A stretch of DNA of 64,000 nt from CAYRWR01 sp964428015 (GTDB taxonomy: Bacteria > Spirochaetota > Brevinematia > Brevinematales > CAYRWR01). The position numbers were made by a program, and so were the translations under genes. Below, piece after piece: positions 41,515-50,840 of this stretch (the first letter of the stretch is position 1; every line of letters begins with the position of its first letter). The stretch lies in NCBI GenBank assembly GCA_964428015.1, contig CAYRWR010000010.1, positions 1 through 64,000 on the forward strand. Direction: 5' to 3'. The notes beneath the pieces are model-generated. The model was not told the DNA's origin. It saw only the letters and a program-made list of their open reading frames with translations, and made no database searches.

Positions 41515-42423
41515 TCATTCCTGGAAATAGTGTCCACCCACAGGATAGTATAGGACATTTAGCTGTTTTTTCAAGACTTTAAGCGAAAATTTTTTTGCGT
41601 AGAGGAGTTCACCGTCAATATGGGCAGGGACTTCCTTCTCCAGGTCAATGGTGAGCTCACTGGTTTGAAAATAAGTGACTTCCGGTTCCTGAAGATGCCG
41701 CCCTCTTTTCAGTTTGAGCATTTTAGAAAAACGGGACAGTACAGGTATATCCCTGACCAGGCACACATCCAATAGACCGTCATCGGCATATGCCAGAGGG
41801 GTCAGAGGAAACCCGCCCCCATAGTGCCGGCCGATGCCGCTGGTCACCAGAAAGGACGGCCCCCGGTATTCCCCCTCAGGCCAGTATACATGTATTTCAT
41901 TTTCGCGGTAAAACAGCAGGTGCTTCAGTATCTCTTTCCAATAGCGCAATTTACCTGTAAACAGCGAAGGCTTTCTGACCCCTTCCGCCACCATGGCGTC
42001 ATAGCCCACACCCACTCCGTTGACAAAGTAACGTCCATTGCATAACCCCAGGTCTATTTTTCTGACCTCGGACTGATCCAGCACATCCCAGCTGGACCGG
42101 CTCATTTCTACACCCTGGCCCAGTACCGCGGCAAAATCATTGCCGCTTCCGCCGGGCAGCACCCCTAGCACTCCATCAGGGTAATCCACCAGGGCCTGTA
42201 CCACCTCATTACAGGTGCCATCCCCTCCCATTACCAGGATATGGTCCTGACCCCGCGCCAGAGCTTCACGGGCCAGGAGAGTGGCATGACCGGGTTCGCG
42301 GGTCAATCCCAGAGATGCTCCTTGGTATCTCAATTTTATAGTATTTTGATATTCTTCCAGGTGATCACGGACATGTCCGGACGCAGGATTGATGACAAAA
42401 AAATATTTCTGAAATCCGGACAT
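41515..42423 (-). CDS. Diacylglycerol kinase-family lipid kinase
   Basis: This 302-residue enzyme of the DAGK_cat family (YegS/BmrU-like) phosphorylates a lipid such as diacylglycerol or sphingosine-type substrate. It opens with FVINPASG, has the nucleotide motif VMGGDGTCNEVV near residue 77 and GVLPGGSGNDFA near 105, and ends with a lid beta domain containing PLAYADDGLLDV. The preceding GHATLLAREA is typical. It is 10 bases upstream of the HypF-like gene in the same direction, so the two are co-transcribed. Confidence 0.9.
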   Translation of the reverse strand: MSGFQKYFFVINPASGHVRDHLEEYQNTIKLRYQGASLGLTREPGHATLLAREALARGQDHILVMGGDGTCNEVVQALVDYPDGVLGVLPGGSGNDFAAVLGQGVEMSRSSWDVLDQSEVRKIDLGLCNGRYFVNGVGVGYDAMVAEGVRKPSLFTGKLRYWKEILKHLLFYRENEIHVYWPEGEYRGPSFLVTSGIGRHYGGGFPLTPLAYADDGLLDVCLVRDIPVLSRFSKMLKLKRGRHLQEPEVTYFQTSELTIDLEKEVPAHIDGELLYAKKFSLKVLKKQLNVLYYPVGGHYFQE

Positions 42424-42510
42424 GTTTCCTCCCTACTATATTGTAAAGAGGAAACCTCCCAGCGCAAGTGAATTTAGATTTGAACCTTGTTTTTTATTGA
42501 TTAAGGCGGA

Positions 42511-44256
42511 TCACTCCAGTGTCAGCCTGATTACATTGGTGGCTTGTTCAGGATCGATATCAAAAGTCTGCATTTTCCAGTTAGACTGTGGTCCCATGAT
42601 CCTGCGGTCTTTATCCATACCCACCAGCCGGTACATGAGACGGTATGTGTTTGTAAATGTCACATTCCGGGTGAAAATCTGGTCGTTGGCCTTCTGATCT
42701 CCCTCCTGGCCATTGTCCAGCAGAGACAGGTCAGCATAAAAGCTCAGGGGCGACTGCTGTCCTTTGAGTACCAGCTGATTGGGCCGCACTTTGACCGCGT
42801 TGACTTCAAACCTGACTGTTATAAAGGCATGTCCGCTCAGTCCCAGTTGGCGCAGGGCTGTATTTCTGCGTACCATGAAGAAATTAGCCTCGGGGTCTTC
42901 ATCCCACAGCCGGTAATGTGGAGTCTTGCCCCAATCCGCCGGTTCATCCGCAATCTCCGTGTCCTGACCGGTATCATTATCCACATGTTTTTCTATCAAT
43001 TCATGCCATTGTGCGATTCTTTCCATACTGTCCTGGGGATTAAAGAGATGCTTTTCTTCGTCTAGTAGCTGAGCCAGATAATCACGGTACATTTGGTTGT
43101 ATTTCTCTACTTCCAGGATTTTTTCCACCAGAGGACGGCTGCCGTCCATATGGCCATAGGCAAAAAGGTCAGCTTTTCCATAATCACCCCAGGCACTGGT
43201 TCCCAGACTGTTATCATAATCATAGGGGATAAAAGTAGCTCTGCCTTTTTCATCAAAATAGAGATAAAAGTTATTACCCAGATTCCAGTAGTCATCCCAC
43301 ATCCCGGTCAGCACATGAACCGCCAGAGTACGCAGAAACATATCCACATCCAAGGCCTGGCCTATCCATTTTTCAAATTCCCGGCCTTCTTTATTCTTGA
43401 GGTTTTCCATAAAGCCAATGAACTGTTCTTTGGCTTTGTCGAGATCCTGCTTGCGGGTTTTGAGGTCATAGGCATACAATTTTCCCTTATCAGGGTCTTC
43501 CACACCCATTTTACTCCTGGCACTACCCGACTCCAGAGTGGCGGGATAGAGGCATTTCCACAGGAAGCCTTTATCATTCCCCGGAAATCTTTTTTCCAGA
43601 TAAACGGCATCTATCGGCTCCAGCATTTCATAGATGCCGAAATAGGCGTCCTCTGTACCTTTGACTTTGATGGTGAGACGGACATAGCTATTACGCAGAG
43701 CGGGGGTCACGCCAAAGCGGCGGAACAGGTCATAACAGTATATTTCTCTGGAATAGCTGGGATCGTCCTTGAACCACTTCAGGTTTAGCGCCTTTAATCC
43801 CATGAATCTCTGGTCGATAATTCTATCGAAATCGATCCGGAAATGGGCATGATGCCAGTCCGGTGCATCACTGTCATGTTTCTGTCCGGGACTCCCTTCG
43901 GGCCGTTTACGAGAAAAACTATTGCCTCTAAGGCGAAAAGCAATTTCTCCCAGAGAGAGAATCTGACCCTCTCTCTTCCAGGTGAAATCAGCCCGGATAT
44001 ACTTTTCATTCCGGGGATTAGCATCAAAATATCCCAGCAGTTTGTCCCACTCCTGGGGTGTCACACTGATGACAATCTCAGGCAGTTTCTCCTGGTCGAA
44101 GATTTTTTCCAGGTCATTTAGTGTAGTCACCGGGTGATTTACTTTGGCTTTTGCTGTTTTTGGAGACTTTTCTGTCTTAATCGCGCCTTCTGTCTTGCAT
44201 CCATTGAAAGCAAAAAGTAAAAGCAGTATTCCTATAGCTGTCAGTAATTTATTCAT
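42511..44256 (-). CDS. CotH-family lipoprotein with C-terminal beta domain
   Basis: This 581-residue lipoprotein (lipobox FNGC, Cys near residue 20) has a CotH kinase-like domain. VISVTPQEWDKLL opens it, FRLRGNSFSR follows, then HFRIDFDR, ALNLKWFKDDPSYSREIYCYDLFRRFG, FGIYEMLEPID and FIPYDYDNSLGTS near residue 350. The late Asp-rich motif is typical of the atypical kinase active site. CotH proteins phosphorylate or glutamylate partner proteins in other systems. The last 100 residues (about 470-581) form a separate Ig/carbohydrate-like beta module. It is 24 bases downstream of the next paralogue, so they are co-transcribed. Confidence 0.87.
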   Translation of the reverse strand: MNKLLTAIGILLLLFAFNGCKTEGAIKTEKSPKTAKAKVNHPVTTLNDLEKIFDQEKLPEIVISVTPQEWDKLLGYFDANPRNEKYIRADFTWKREGQILSLGEIAFRLRGNSFSRKRPEGSPGQKHDSDAPDWHHAHFRIDFDRIIDQRFMGLKALNLKWFKDDPSYSREIYCYDLFRRFGVTPALRNSYVRLTIKVKGTEDAYFGIYEMLEPIDAVYLEKRFPGNDKGFLWKCLYPATLESGSARSKMGVEDPDKGKLYAYDLKTRKQDLDKAKEQFIGFMENLKNKEGREFEKWIGQALDVDMFLRTLAVHVLTGMWDDYWNLGNNFYLYFDEKGRATFIPYDYDNSLGTSAWGDYGKADLFAYGHMDGSRPLVEKILEVEKYNQMYRDYLAQLLDEEKHLFNPQDSMERIAQWHELIEKHVDNDTGQDTEIADEPADWGKTPHYRLWDEDPEANFFMVRRNTALRQLGLSGHAFITVRFEVNAVKVRPNQLVLKGQQSPLSFYADLSLLDNGQEGDQKANDQIFTRNVTFTNTYRLMYRLVGMDKDRRIMGPQSNWKMQTFDIDPEQATNVIRLTLE

Positions 44257-44280
44257 CGTACTCCCTTTTATAAACAGTTT

Positions 44281-45768
44281 TTACCAGGTCATATGTGCCA
44301 GTCCCAGCTGGCTGGCCGCAAACTGAGACCTGGTCTTAAAGAAATTGGCCCCCGGAAGGGTATTTCCATTCCCCGAATCGTCACCCGAAAATAAACGGTA
44401 GAAGTCCTGATTCCCCCAGCCTGTACCCGCCCAGGCACGGGCTGGAAAATCAGCAATCATATTGGAATAGTTTTCAGCGTCACCCACTACGTCCTGACCT
44501 ATCATATAGGGCTGGATCATATTCTGCCAGGCTTTGATCCGGTTGGTGGAATAGGTGATATCAAAATAGGGATTGGATTTTTTAATCAGTTGGGTAAGAT
44601 AATTTTTATATGTGGTACGAAAGGCTGCAATGGAAAACACTTTTTGAACCAGGGGGCGGCCGTAATCCTGCAGGCGGGTAAGGTCAAAAGTCCCGCTATT
44701 CACTCCATTGGAAGTCCCCAGCGTATTATCAAAGTCATAGGGTATATAATGACCTTTACCGTCTTCATCAAAATAAAAATAATAGTTCCCCCCGGTATAC
44801 CAGTAACTGTCCCAACTGCCTACTATGGCGGTAACTGCCAGGGTTTTTAAAAACCCATCAACATCCATATTATTTAACAACCAGCTCTGAAGCGCGGTAG
44901 TACCATTACCCAGGGCATTTAACTGATTAATGAAGTTCACAAAAATATTTTGCGCGTTGGTAAATTCTTCTTTCTGGGTCTTAAGATCATAAGGGGGGGT
45001 ATAAGCAGTTGTCAGTGTGTTTTCCGCTATACCCATGCCGGATGAAAAGGACATATCTCCGCTCAGGCACTTCCACAGATACCCTTTATTATTATTGGTA
45101 AAATGCGCGTTGAGATAGCTCTGATCCAGAGCTTCAATCATGGCATATACACCAAAATACAGCGTCTCATCAGTCTCATTGAGATGGATATAGAGACGGG
45201 CATAGCTTGCTTTGGGAGCAGTAGTCACCCCGAAGCGCCGGAAGAGGTCATAGCAATATATCTCCCGGGCATAATTAGGGTCATCCTTGAACCACTTAAA
45301 ATTGATATTACGCAGTCCGTGGAATTTCGTGCCATTGGTAAAATCCGTAAACCCTATTCTGAAATGTGTGGAGTGATAATAAGTCGTACCGGAATTATGC
45401 AATACTCCGGGATTGGAATCAATAGAATAATTCGGATTATCCCCCTCAGGGCGTCTCCGGCTGTAATTTCCGCGTATCCTTAAACCCACATTCAGATTGG
45501 TTTCAATCTGCCCCTGTTTGTCAAAAATAAAGTCCGCATGGACACTCACCTCATTTTCAGGAAGAGTATCATAATTGGTCAGTATTGTATTCCATTCATC
45601 CACACTTAAGGAGATGGTTACTACCGGTACAGCAGACAGATCAAAGACATAGGCCAGGTCGGGAAAACTCTGACCTGAACGTGGTATTTCGTTATAAGTC
45701 TGGTCTTTAGACAGATCGCATGCGCTCATCAATAATATAAAAGAAAAAATCAGAAAAAATGACTTCAT
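44281..45768 (-). CDS. CotH-family lipoprotein, minimal form
   Basis: This 495-residue lipoprotein (lipobox MSAC) consists of the CotH domain alone. VVTISLSVDEWNTIL, LRIRGNYSRRRPEGD, HFRIGFTDF, NINFKWFKDDPNYAREIYCYDLFRRFG, FGVYAMIEALDQ and YIPYDFDNTLGTSNG are all present. It has no extra C-terminal module. It lies between two longer paralogues on the same strand, with only 24 bases to the downstream one and 111 to the upstream one. The conserved Asp/Asn residues suggest an active enzyme acting outside the inner membrane. Confidence 0.87.
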   Translation of the reverse strand: MKSFFLIFSFILLMSACDLSKDQTYNEIPRSGQSFPDLAYVFDLSAVPVVTISLSVDEWNTILTNYDTLPENEVSVHADFIFDKQGQIETNLNVGLRIRGNYSRRRPEGDNPNYSIDSNPGVLHNSGTTYYHSTHFRIGFTDFTNGTKFHGLRNINFKWFKDDPNYAREIYCYDLFRRFGVTTAPKASYARLYIHLNETDETLYFGVYAMIEALDQSYLNAHFTNNNKGYLWKCLSGDMSFSSGMGIAENTLTTAYTPPYDLKTQKEEFTNAQNIFVNFINQLNALGNGTTALQSWLLNNMDVDGFLKTLAVTAIVGSWDSYWYTGGNYYFYFDEDGKGHYIPYDFDNTLGTSNGVNSGTFDLTRLQDYGRPLVQKVFSIAAFRTTYKNYLTQLIKKSNPYFDITYSTNRIKAWQNMIQPYMIGQDVVGDAENYSNMIADFPARAWAGTGWGNQDFYRLFSGDDSGNGNTLPGANFFKTRSQFAASQLGLAHMTW

Positions 45769-45879
45769 ACTTTCACCTCTTCCTGTATTTAGGATATAGA
45801 GTCAGATCTTCGGTGATAAGTTACAGGTAGTATTAAAGAAATACCGGGTATACTCTTACTTCACAATCAGTAAGTACTC

Positions 45880-47667
45880 TTAATCTACAGGACTATACTC
45901 CAGGGTTACCTCATTGAAGGTAAAAGTGACCAAACCATTACTGACCGTTACCATGGAGGGATCCTGGTCCTGATCAGCTATGCCGTTATGATCCGGATCT
46001 CCCCAATCGGGATAGTTCCAGTTGGTAGGATGGGCTATAAATTTATACCAATTGCCGGTAAAATTGGATATTGTGAGCTGCCAGGTGTGATCAGCCACTA
46101 ACTGCATGGGGATACCATTAGTCCAACCCGTAAAAGAACCAATGAGATAGATCTTGCTGTAATTATGCAGAAAGTTGGACCAGGTAAATCCGGGGATCTT
46201 CAGCTGATAGGCAATAGATTGAGCGCGTGATTTAAAATAATTAGCTCCGGGCATATTGACACCGTCGCCGCTGTCATCCCCGGAAAACAGTCGATAACTA
46301 TCATAATCAGCCCAGAAGGCAGGAAAATCATCTATGGTGTTGAACCAATTTTCGACAGAGGGAGCCACTTGTATTTCCGGCATCCGGGTACTGATCAGGC
46401 TCCTCCACTGCAGGATACGGCTGGTACTGGCCTCATAGTCAAAAAAATCATATTCAGGATTAATGAGTAATTTCAGGTAGGCATAATACCGATTCCTGTA
46501 TTCAGGTATGGACAGGATTTTATCGATCAAAGGCCTGGGCTGGCTATAGATATTGATGACGTTATTAGTCCCGGTATTTCCGCCAAAAGTATTAAGCGCT
46601 GTCCCCAGGGTGTTGTCATAATCAAAAGGTATCAGGATCAGTTTGCCTTTTTCCGGAAAATAGAGATAATAGTTCTGACCCAGCATCCAGTAGGAATCCC
46701 AGCTGCCCACCACTATTCCCACCGCCAGGGTACGTAACACATTATCAACATCCACTGTGGCGTCCAGCCAGCTTTTCAAAGAAGAACCGGATAGAGTATT
46801 TAATTGATATATAAATTGTTCCAGCTGGTATTTTGCCGCATTAAAATCATCTTTTCTGGTCTTGAGGTCGTAAGTGGGCGTCCAGACACTAGTCAAAGAA
46901 GTTTGCTCTATACCAATACTGTTTGCCGGTACCGGATAGGTCAGATCAGCAGGGTTGTCATTTTTGTGCAGGCATTTCCACAAATATCCGTTACTGTCCA
47001 GGGGGTATCTGTCTTTGGCCCAGGCTTTTTCCAGGCTTTCTATCATAGCATAGGGGCCGAAAAACACGGTTTCACCGGTTTCTTTAAATCGGATAGTAAG
47101 GAAGGCATAGCTGGCCCGGGGTGCTGCTGTCACTCCAAATCTCCGGAATAAGTCATAACAGTAGATTTCCCGGGAATAATTGGGGTCATCTTTGAACCAC
47201 TTGAGATTTAGATTTTTCAATCCTCCCAGGTCCTGCCCTTTTTGCCAGGCGTCGAAACCCAGGCGAAAATGAGCCGACCGGTAGACATTGGTCCCGGTCT
47301 GGCCATGCAGGGTCATCCAGTCCGCCCCGGAGCCATATGTGGACAATCCCTCGGGCCGTCTACGACTGTAATTTCCGCGCAGGCGAAAACCCACATCGTT
47401 TATTTTTACTGATCTCCCATATTTTTCAAAAAGGAAATCAGCATGAACATTCTCTTCGTTTTTAGACAGTGTATCAAAATTGGTGAGAAGGGTATTCCAT
47501 TCATTGGTGGAAATAAATATAGTGATTTGAGCAGTACTTTCCAGATTAAAGACTTCAGCTTGATCAAATATATCCTGCTGATAATTGAATTGGTTTCCGG
47601 TAGCCAGATCACAGCTCAGGAGAAATAAATACAGAAAAATGCTTGAATATTGGATAATTTTTTTCAT
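45880..47667 (-). CDS. CotH-family lipoprotein with C-terminal CBM48-like domain
   Basis: This 595-residue lipoprotein (lipobox LLSC) contains a CotH domain: ITIFISTNEWNTLL, FRLRGNYSRRRPEG, HFRLGFDAWQ, NLNLKWFKDDPNYSREIYCYDLFRRFG, GPYAMIESLEKA, and LIPFDYDNTLGTALN near residue 310. The last 95 residues, SKIYLIGSFTGWTNGIPMQL onward, resemble a carbohydrate-binding fold of the CBM48/SusE type (GSFTGW...W-L). It is the first of three CotH genes on the minus strand, divergent from a DUF4956 gene. The carbohydrate module suggests that the substrate is at or near a glycan. Confidence 0.87.
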   Translation of the reverse strand: MKKIIQYSSIFLYLFLLSCDLATGNQFNYQQDIFDQAEVFNLESTAQITIFISTNEWNTLLTNFDTLSKNEENVHADFLFEKYGRSVKINDVGFRLRGNYSRRRPEGLSTYGSGADWMTLHGQTGTNVYRSAHFRLGFDAWQKGQDLGGLKNLNLKWFKDDPNYSREIYCYDLFRRFGVTAAPRASYAFLTIRFKETGETVFFGPYAMIESLEKAWAKDRYPLDSNGYLWKCLHKNDNPADLTYPVPANSIGIEQTSLTSVWTPTYDLKTRKDDFNAAKYQLEQFIYQLNTLSGSSLKSWLDATVDVDNVLRTLAVGIVVGSWDSYWMLGQNYYLYFPEKGKLILIPFDYDNTLGTALNTFGGNTGTNNVINIYSQPRPLIDKILSIPEYRNRYYAYLKLLINPEYDFFDYEASTSRILQWRSLISTRMPEIQVAPSVENWFNTIDDFPAFWADYDSYRLFSGDDSGDGVNMPGANYFKSRAQSIAYQLKIPGFTWSNFLHNYSKIYLIGSFTGWTNGIPMQLVADHTWQLTISNFTGNWYKFIAHPTNWNYPDWGDPDHNGIADQDQDPSMVTVSNGLVTFTFNEVTLEYSPVD

Positions 47668-47798
47668 TTCTTCCCCGATGTTGAATACTATTTAGCCTAA
47701 AATACGTGAATGAAGCCAAATAATCACTAAAACTATACCTCTTTTCCCGTGATTTTTCAATACAAAATCAGTTAAATCTGTCGGTTTTTGTAATTTAT

Positions 47799-47828
47799 TT
47801 GAACTTTTAGCATCCATAGTAATATAAT
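47799..47828 (+). promoter_or_regulatory. Promoter of the DUF4956 gene
   Basis: TTGAAC (47799-47804), an 18-base spacer and TATAAT (47823-47828). Confidence 0.6.
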
Positions 47829-47872
47829 ATCTGTTCATCAAGATATTTTTAAACCAGACAAGGAGCAATAAA

Positions 47873-48532
47873 TTGGAAGCTATTATAGATTTTTTCCGCG
47901 AGATCAGCGACGTCGGGAGTCTGCCCTGGGATGTCATGCTGGTGAGAATCCTGGTCGCCAGTGTTTTTGGTTTTGCCATAGGTCTGGTGTCCTATTTTAC
48001 TCATACCTCGGAAAGCTGGAATAAAGCGGTCATACACTCTCAGATCGCCATTACTGTAATATCTTCTGTCATTATCATGGTTATCGGATACAATGTTGCC
48101 TCCGCTTTCGGACTTTTCGGTATTCTCAGCCTGGTGCGTTTCCGCGCTACACTCAAAGATACCAAAGATACCACTGTGTTTCTGTTCGCGGTTACTACTG
48201 GTATGGCCTGCGGTTCAGGCCTTTTCCGGGTAGCCTTTATGGGTTCTATTGTTTTGTTCCCAATTTTGTTTCTGCTCAGATATATTTCTGTCCTGCGTTT
48301 CGAAGAATCCTATCTGACTCTCAACTGTGATGAGCTCCATAAAGCATATCTGGCTTTTCAGGACTATATGAAGTCCAAAAACATCCGCTTCCGGATGCTG
48401 AGTATCAGTGACAAAGGCGGCAGTCTCTATGTCCATGTTTATCTGAACCAGGAAAAATGTTATGAACTAGCCCGCCAGTTCAAATCTGAAAACAAGGATT
48501 ACATTTCCAGTTTTAAAATCGGCAATGAATAA
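47873..48532 (+). CDS. DUF4956 membrane protein
   Basis: This 219-residue protein has three or four hydrophobic helices in the first 150 residues, with the conserved block FGLFGILSLVRFRATLKDTKDTTVFLF-like sequence (about 84-110). It ends with a soluble domain (about 150-219). The start codon is TTG at 47873 with AAGGAG about 8 bases ahead. DUF4956 proteins often occur next to CotH and VTC (polyphosphate polymerase) genes. Here CotH genes are divergent and no VTC gene is seen. Its role is unknown. Confidence 0.88.
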   Translation: MEAIIDFFREISDVGSLPWDVMLVRILVASVFGFAIGLVSYFTHTSESWNKAVIHSQIAITVISSVIIMVIGYNVASAFGLFGILSLVRFRATLKDTKDTTVFLFAVTTGMACGSGLFRVAFMGSIVLFPILFLLRYISVLRFEESYLTLNCDELHKAYLAFQDYMKSKNIRFRMLSISDKGGSLYVHVYLNQEKCYELARQFKSENKDYISSFKIGNE

Positions 48533-48574
48533 TACCAAACCAATAAAACAACACAAAATATGTGATACCTGTTA

Positions 48575-48602
48575 TTGACAAATCCCCTTATTCAATTAAG
48601 AT
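48575..48602 (+). promoter_or_regulatory. Promoter of the sugar ABC operon
   Basis: TTGACA (48575-48580), a 16-base spacer and TAAGAT (48597-48602), about 32 bases before the binding protein start. Confidence 0.6.
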
Positions 48603-48633
48603 ATATGGAATAATAATCTTTGGGGAGAAAAAA

Positions 48634-49899
48634 ATGAAAAAATTCCTTGTGTTAATGCTGGTACTTCTCACTGTGTTTACCAGCTGCGGCACCAGTAAAA
48701 AACTCACCCTGATGGTGGGCGGTGCTTCCAACGAACTGGAGTTCTGGGATAAAGTCGTCCAGGATTTCAGTAAAAAGACTGGTATCCAGACAGAAATTAT
48801 CCGTCAGACCAGTGACTCTGATCAGCGGAAGCAAAGTATCATGGTGGCTCTGCGCGGAAAAAAATCCGATCCTGATGTTATGATCATGGATGTCGCCTGG
48901 GTGGGCCAGATGGCCAATTCCCAGTGGCTGGAACCCCTGGAAATCTACAAAGATATTGATAAAACCGCCTTTTTCCAGAGCGTGATAAATCTGGCAGATA
49001 CCTACCAGAATCAACTTATCGCTCTGCCTGTATATGTCGACGGCGGTATGCTCTACTACCGAAAAGACCTGTTGGATAAATACGGCTTTAAGACCCCTCC
49101 TGCCACCTGGGAACAACTGCTCACCATGGCAGTCACAGTACAGCAGGAAGAAAGAAAGTCTAATGAGAATTTCTGGGGATATGTATGGCAGGGAGCTCAG
49201 TATGAAGGACTGGTGTGTGATGCCCTGGAATGGTTCTCCTCCGCTAACGGCGCTTTTCTGGACCAGAGCGGCAAATCAGCCATCAATAGCCCCGCCAATA
49301 AAAAAGCTCTGCAATATATGGTCGATCTGATCCACAAGCAGAAAGTTTCTCCCCCCAACACCTATACCGACATGAAAGAAGAAGAGGTCCGCATGATGTT
49401 CCAGAACGGCAATGCCCTGTTTGAAAGAAACTGGCCTTATGCCTATGCTGAACACAACAAAGATACTTCCGCGGTAAAAGGCAAGTTTGACATCGCTCCC
49501 CTGCCCAGTTTCCCCGGCGGAAAATCTGCCTCTACCCTGGGCGGCTGGCATGTGGGTATATCCAAATTTTCTGACCAAAAGGAAGAAGCGGCTAAACTGG
49601 TGGATTTCATCACTTCTTATGCTGTACAGAAAGAGCTCAGTATGAATCTGGGCTGGAACCCCGGCCGTACTGCCGTCTATGATGATGCTGATGTGATTAA
49701 AGCCAATCCCCACCTGAAGCACCTAAAGGCTGTATTTGAAAACGCCATCCCCCGTCCTTCTGTCAGTTACTACGCTGAACTTTCCCATATCTGGCAGAAC
49801 AGTATCAATGCCGCACTGTCACAACATCTGACCGTGGAAGAAGCCCTGATCAAAGCTGATAAAGAAGCAGGAATGGTAATAGAAGAAAATGCCCGCTGA
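48634..49899 (+). CDS. Sugar ABC transporter substrate-binding lipoprotein
   Basis: This 421-residue extracellular solute-binding protein of family 1 delivers a sugar to the permeases encoded downstream. It has a lipoprotein signal (lipobox FTSC, Cys near 17). The periplasmic domain shows LTLMVGGASNELEFWDKVVQDF, MIMDVAWVGQMANSQWLEPL, PVYVDGGMLYYRKDLL and GNALFERNWPYAYAE blocks. The start at 48634 follows GGGGAGAA. It overlaps the first permease by 11 bases. The operon (binding protein, two permeases, ATPase) is complete. The sugar is unknown, but the set resembles alpha-glucoside or trehalose/maltose systems. Confidence 0.95.
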   Translation: MKKFLVLMLVLLTVFTSCGTSKKLTLMVGGASNELEFWDKVVQDFSKKTGIQTEIIRQTSDSDQRKQSIMVALRGKKSDPDVMIMDVAWVGQMANSQWLEPLEIYKDIDKTAFFQSVINLADTYQNQLIALPVYVDGGMLYYRKDLLDKYGFKTPPATWEQLLTMAVTVQQEERKSNENFWGYVWQGAQYEGLVCDALEWFSSANGAFLDQSGKSAINSPANKKALQYMVDLIHKQKVSPPNTYTDMKEEEVRMMFQNGNALFERNWPYAYAEHNKDTSAVKGKFDIAPLPSFPGGKSASTLGGWHVGISKFSDQKEEAAKLVDFITSYAVQKELSMNLGWNPGRTAVYDDADVIKANPHLKHLKAVFENAIPRPSVSYYAELSHIWQNSINAALSQHLTVEEALIKADKEAGMVIEENAR

Positions 49900-50830
49900 A
49901 ACCCCTACTTTAACTTTAAAAGAACGTCTCAGGCATACATTTAATCAATACGAAAAAAGGGAGATGAGGAACGCTTACCTGTTCCTCATCCCCATTGTCT
50001 TAGTTACATTTTTATTCATCCTGGTGCCTATTATAGGTACTATCTGGGGCAGCTTGTTTAAATTCGGCGTGACCGGCGATAAAGAAAAATTCATTTTCTT
50101 TGAAAACTACGGCCGAATACTGACTTCTCCCGAATTCTGGAGAGCCTTCAGTTTCACCCTGCTCTTTACCATTGCCGCTGTAGCCCTGGAGGCAGTGGTA
50201 GGCCTTCTATTTGCCCTGCTGCTCAATGAGACCTTTCCCGGACGGGGCTGGCTGCGTGCCATTATACTGATCCCCTGGGCTATACCTACTATTGTTTCAG
50301 CCAAGACCTGGAAATTGATGTATGACTATACTTATGGTGTGATTAATTTTGTGTTTGAAAAACTGGGTTTTATCACCGATAAGATCAACTGGATGGCTTC
50401 CACACCATCGGCCTTTTTAACTATAGTCATATCAGATGTCTGGAAGACCACTCCGTTTATTGTAATCATCCTGTTAGCCGGTCTGCAGGCAATCCCTCAG
50501 GATATTTATAAACAGGCTCGTATAGACGGTGCCTCCATGTGGAAAAGGTTCACTCATATTACCCTGCCCTTGATAAAGCCGGTTCTTCTGATAGCCCTGA
50601 TTTTCCGTACTATAGATTCTATCCGTATTTTCGACCTGGTATTTGTACTGACCGGGGGCGGACCGGGAGGCGGGACTCAGACCCTGTCCTATCTGGGCTA
50701 CCAGGCCTATAATTCCAGTAATCTGGCTTATGGGCGTGGGATGGCTATTTCCGTACTGACCTTCCTGGTGTCACTGATCGTGACCCTGGTGTATATCAAA
50801 GCCGGAAAGTTTAAAGACAGCATTAAATAG
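49889..50830 (+). CDS. Sugar ABC transporter permease (MalF/UgpA type)
   Basis: This 313-residue inner membrane protein has six helices, with the first near residues 27-52. The EAA loop reads QARIDGASMWKRFTHITLPLIKPVL (about 205-230). Its start lies within the last codons of the binding protein gene. It pairs with the permease encoded next to form the transport channel. Confidence 0.93.
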   Translation: MPAETPTLTLKERLRHTFNQYEKREMRNAYLFLIPIVLVTFLFILVPIIGTIWGSLFKFGVTGDKEKFIFFENYGRILTSPEFWRAFSFTLLFTIAAVALEAVVGLLFALLLNETFPGRGWLRAIILIPWAIPTIVSAKTWKLMYDYTYGVINFVFEKLGFITDKINWMASTPSAFLTIVISDVWKTTPFIVIILLAGLQAIPQDIYKQARIDGASMWKRFTHITLPLIKPVLLIALIFRTIDSIRIFDLVFVLTGGGPGGGTQTLSYLGYQAYNSSNLAYGRGMAISVLTFLVSLIVTLVYIKAGKFKDSIK

Positions 50831-50840
50831 AGGAGCTGAG

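Noticed and set aside
48560..48580. TGTGAT...TTGACA resembling a CRP half site upstream of the sugar operon
   Set aside because: Only one half matches well, and it overlaps the -35 box. No CRP gene is seen in the window.
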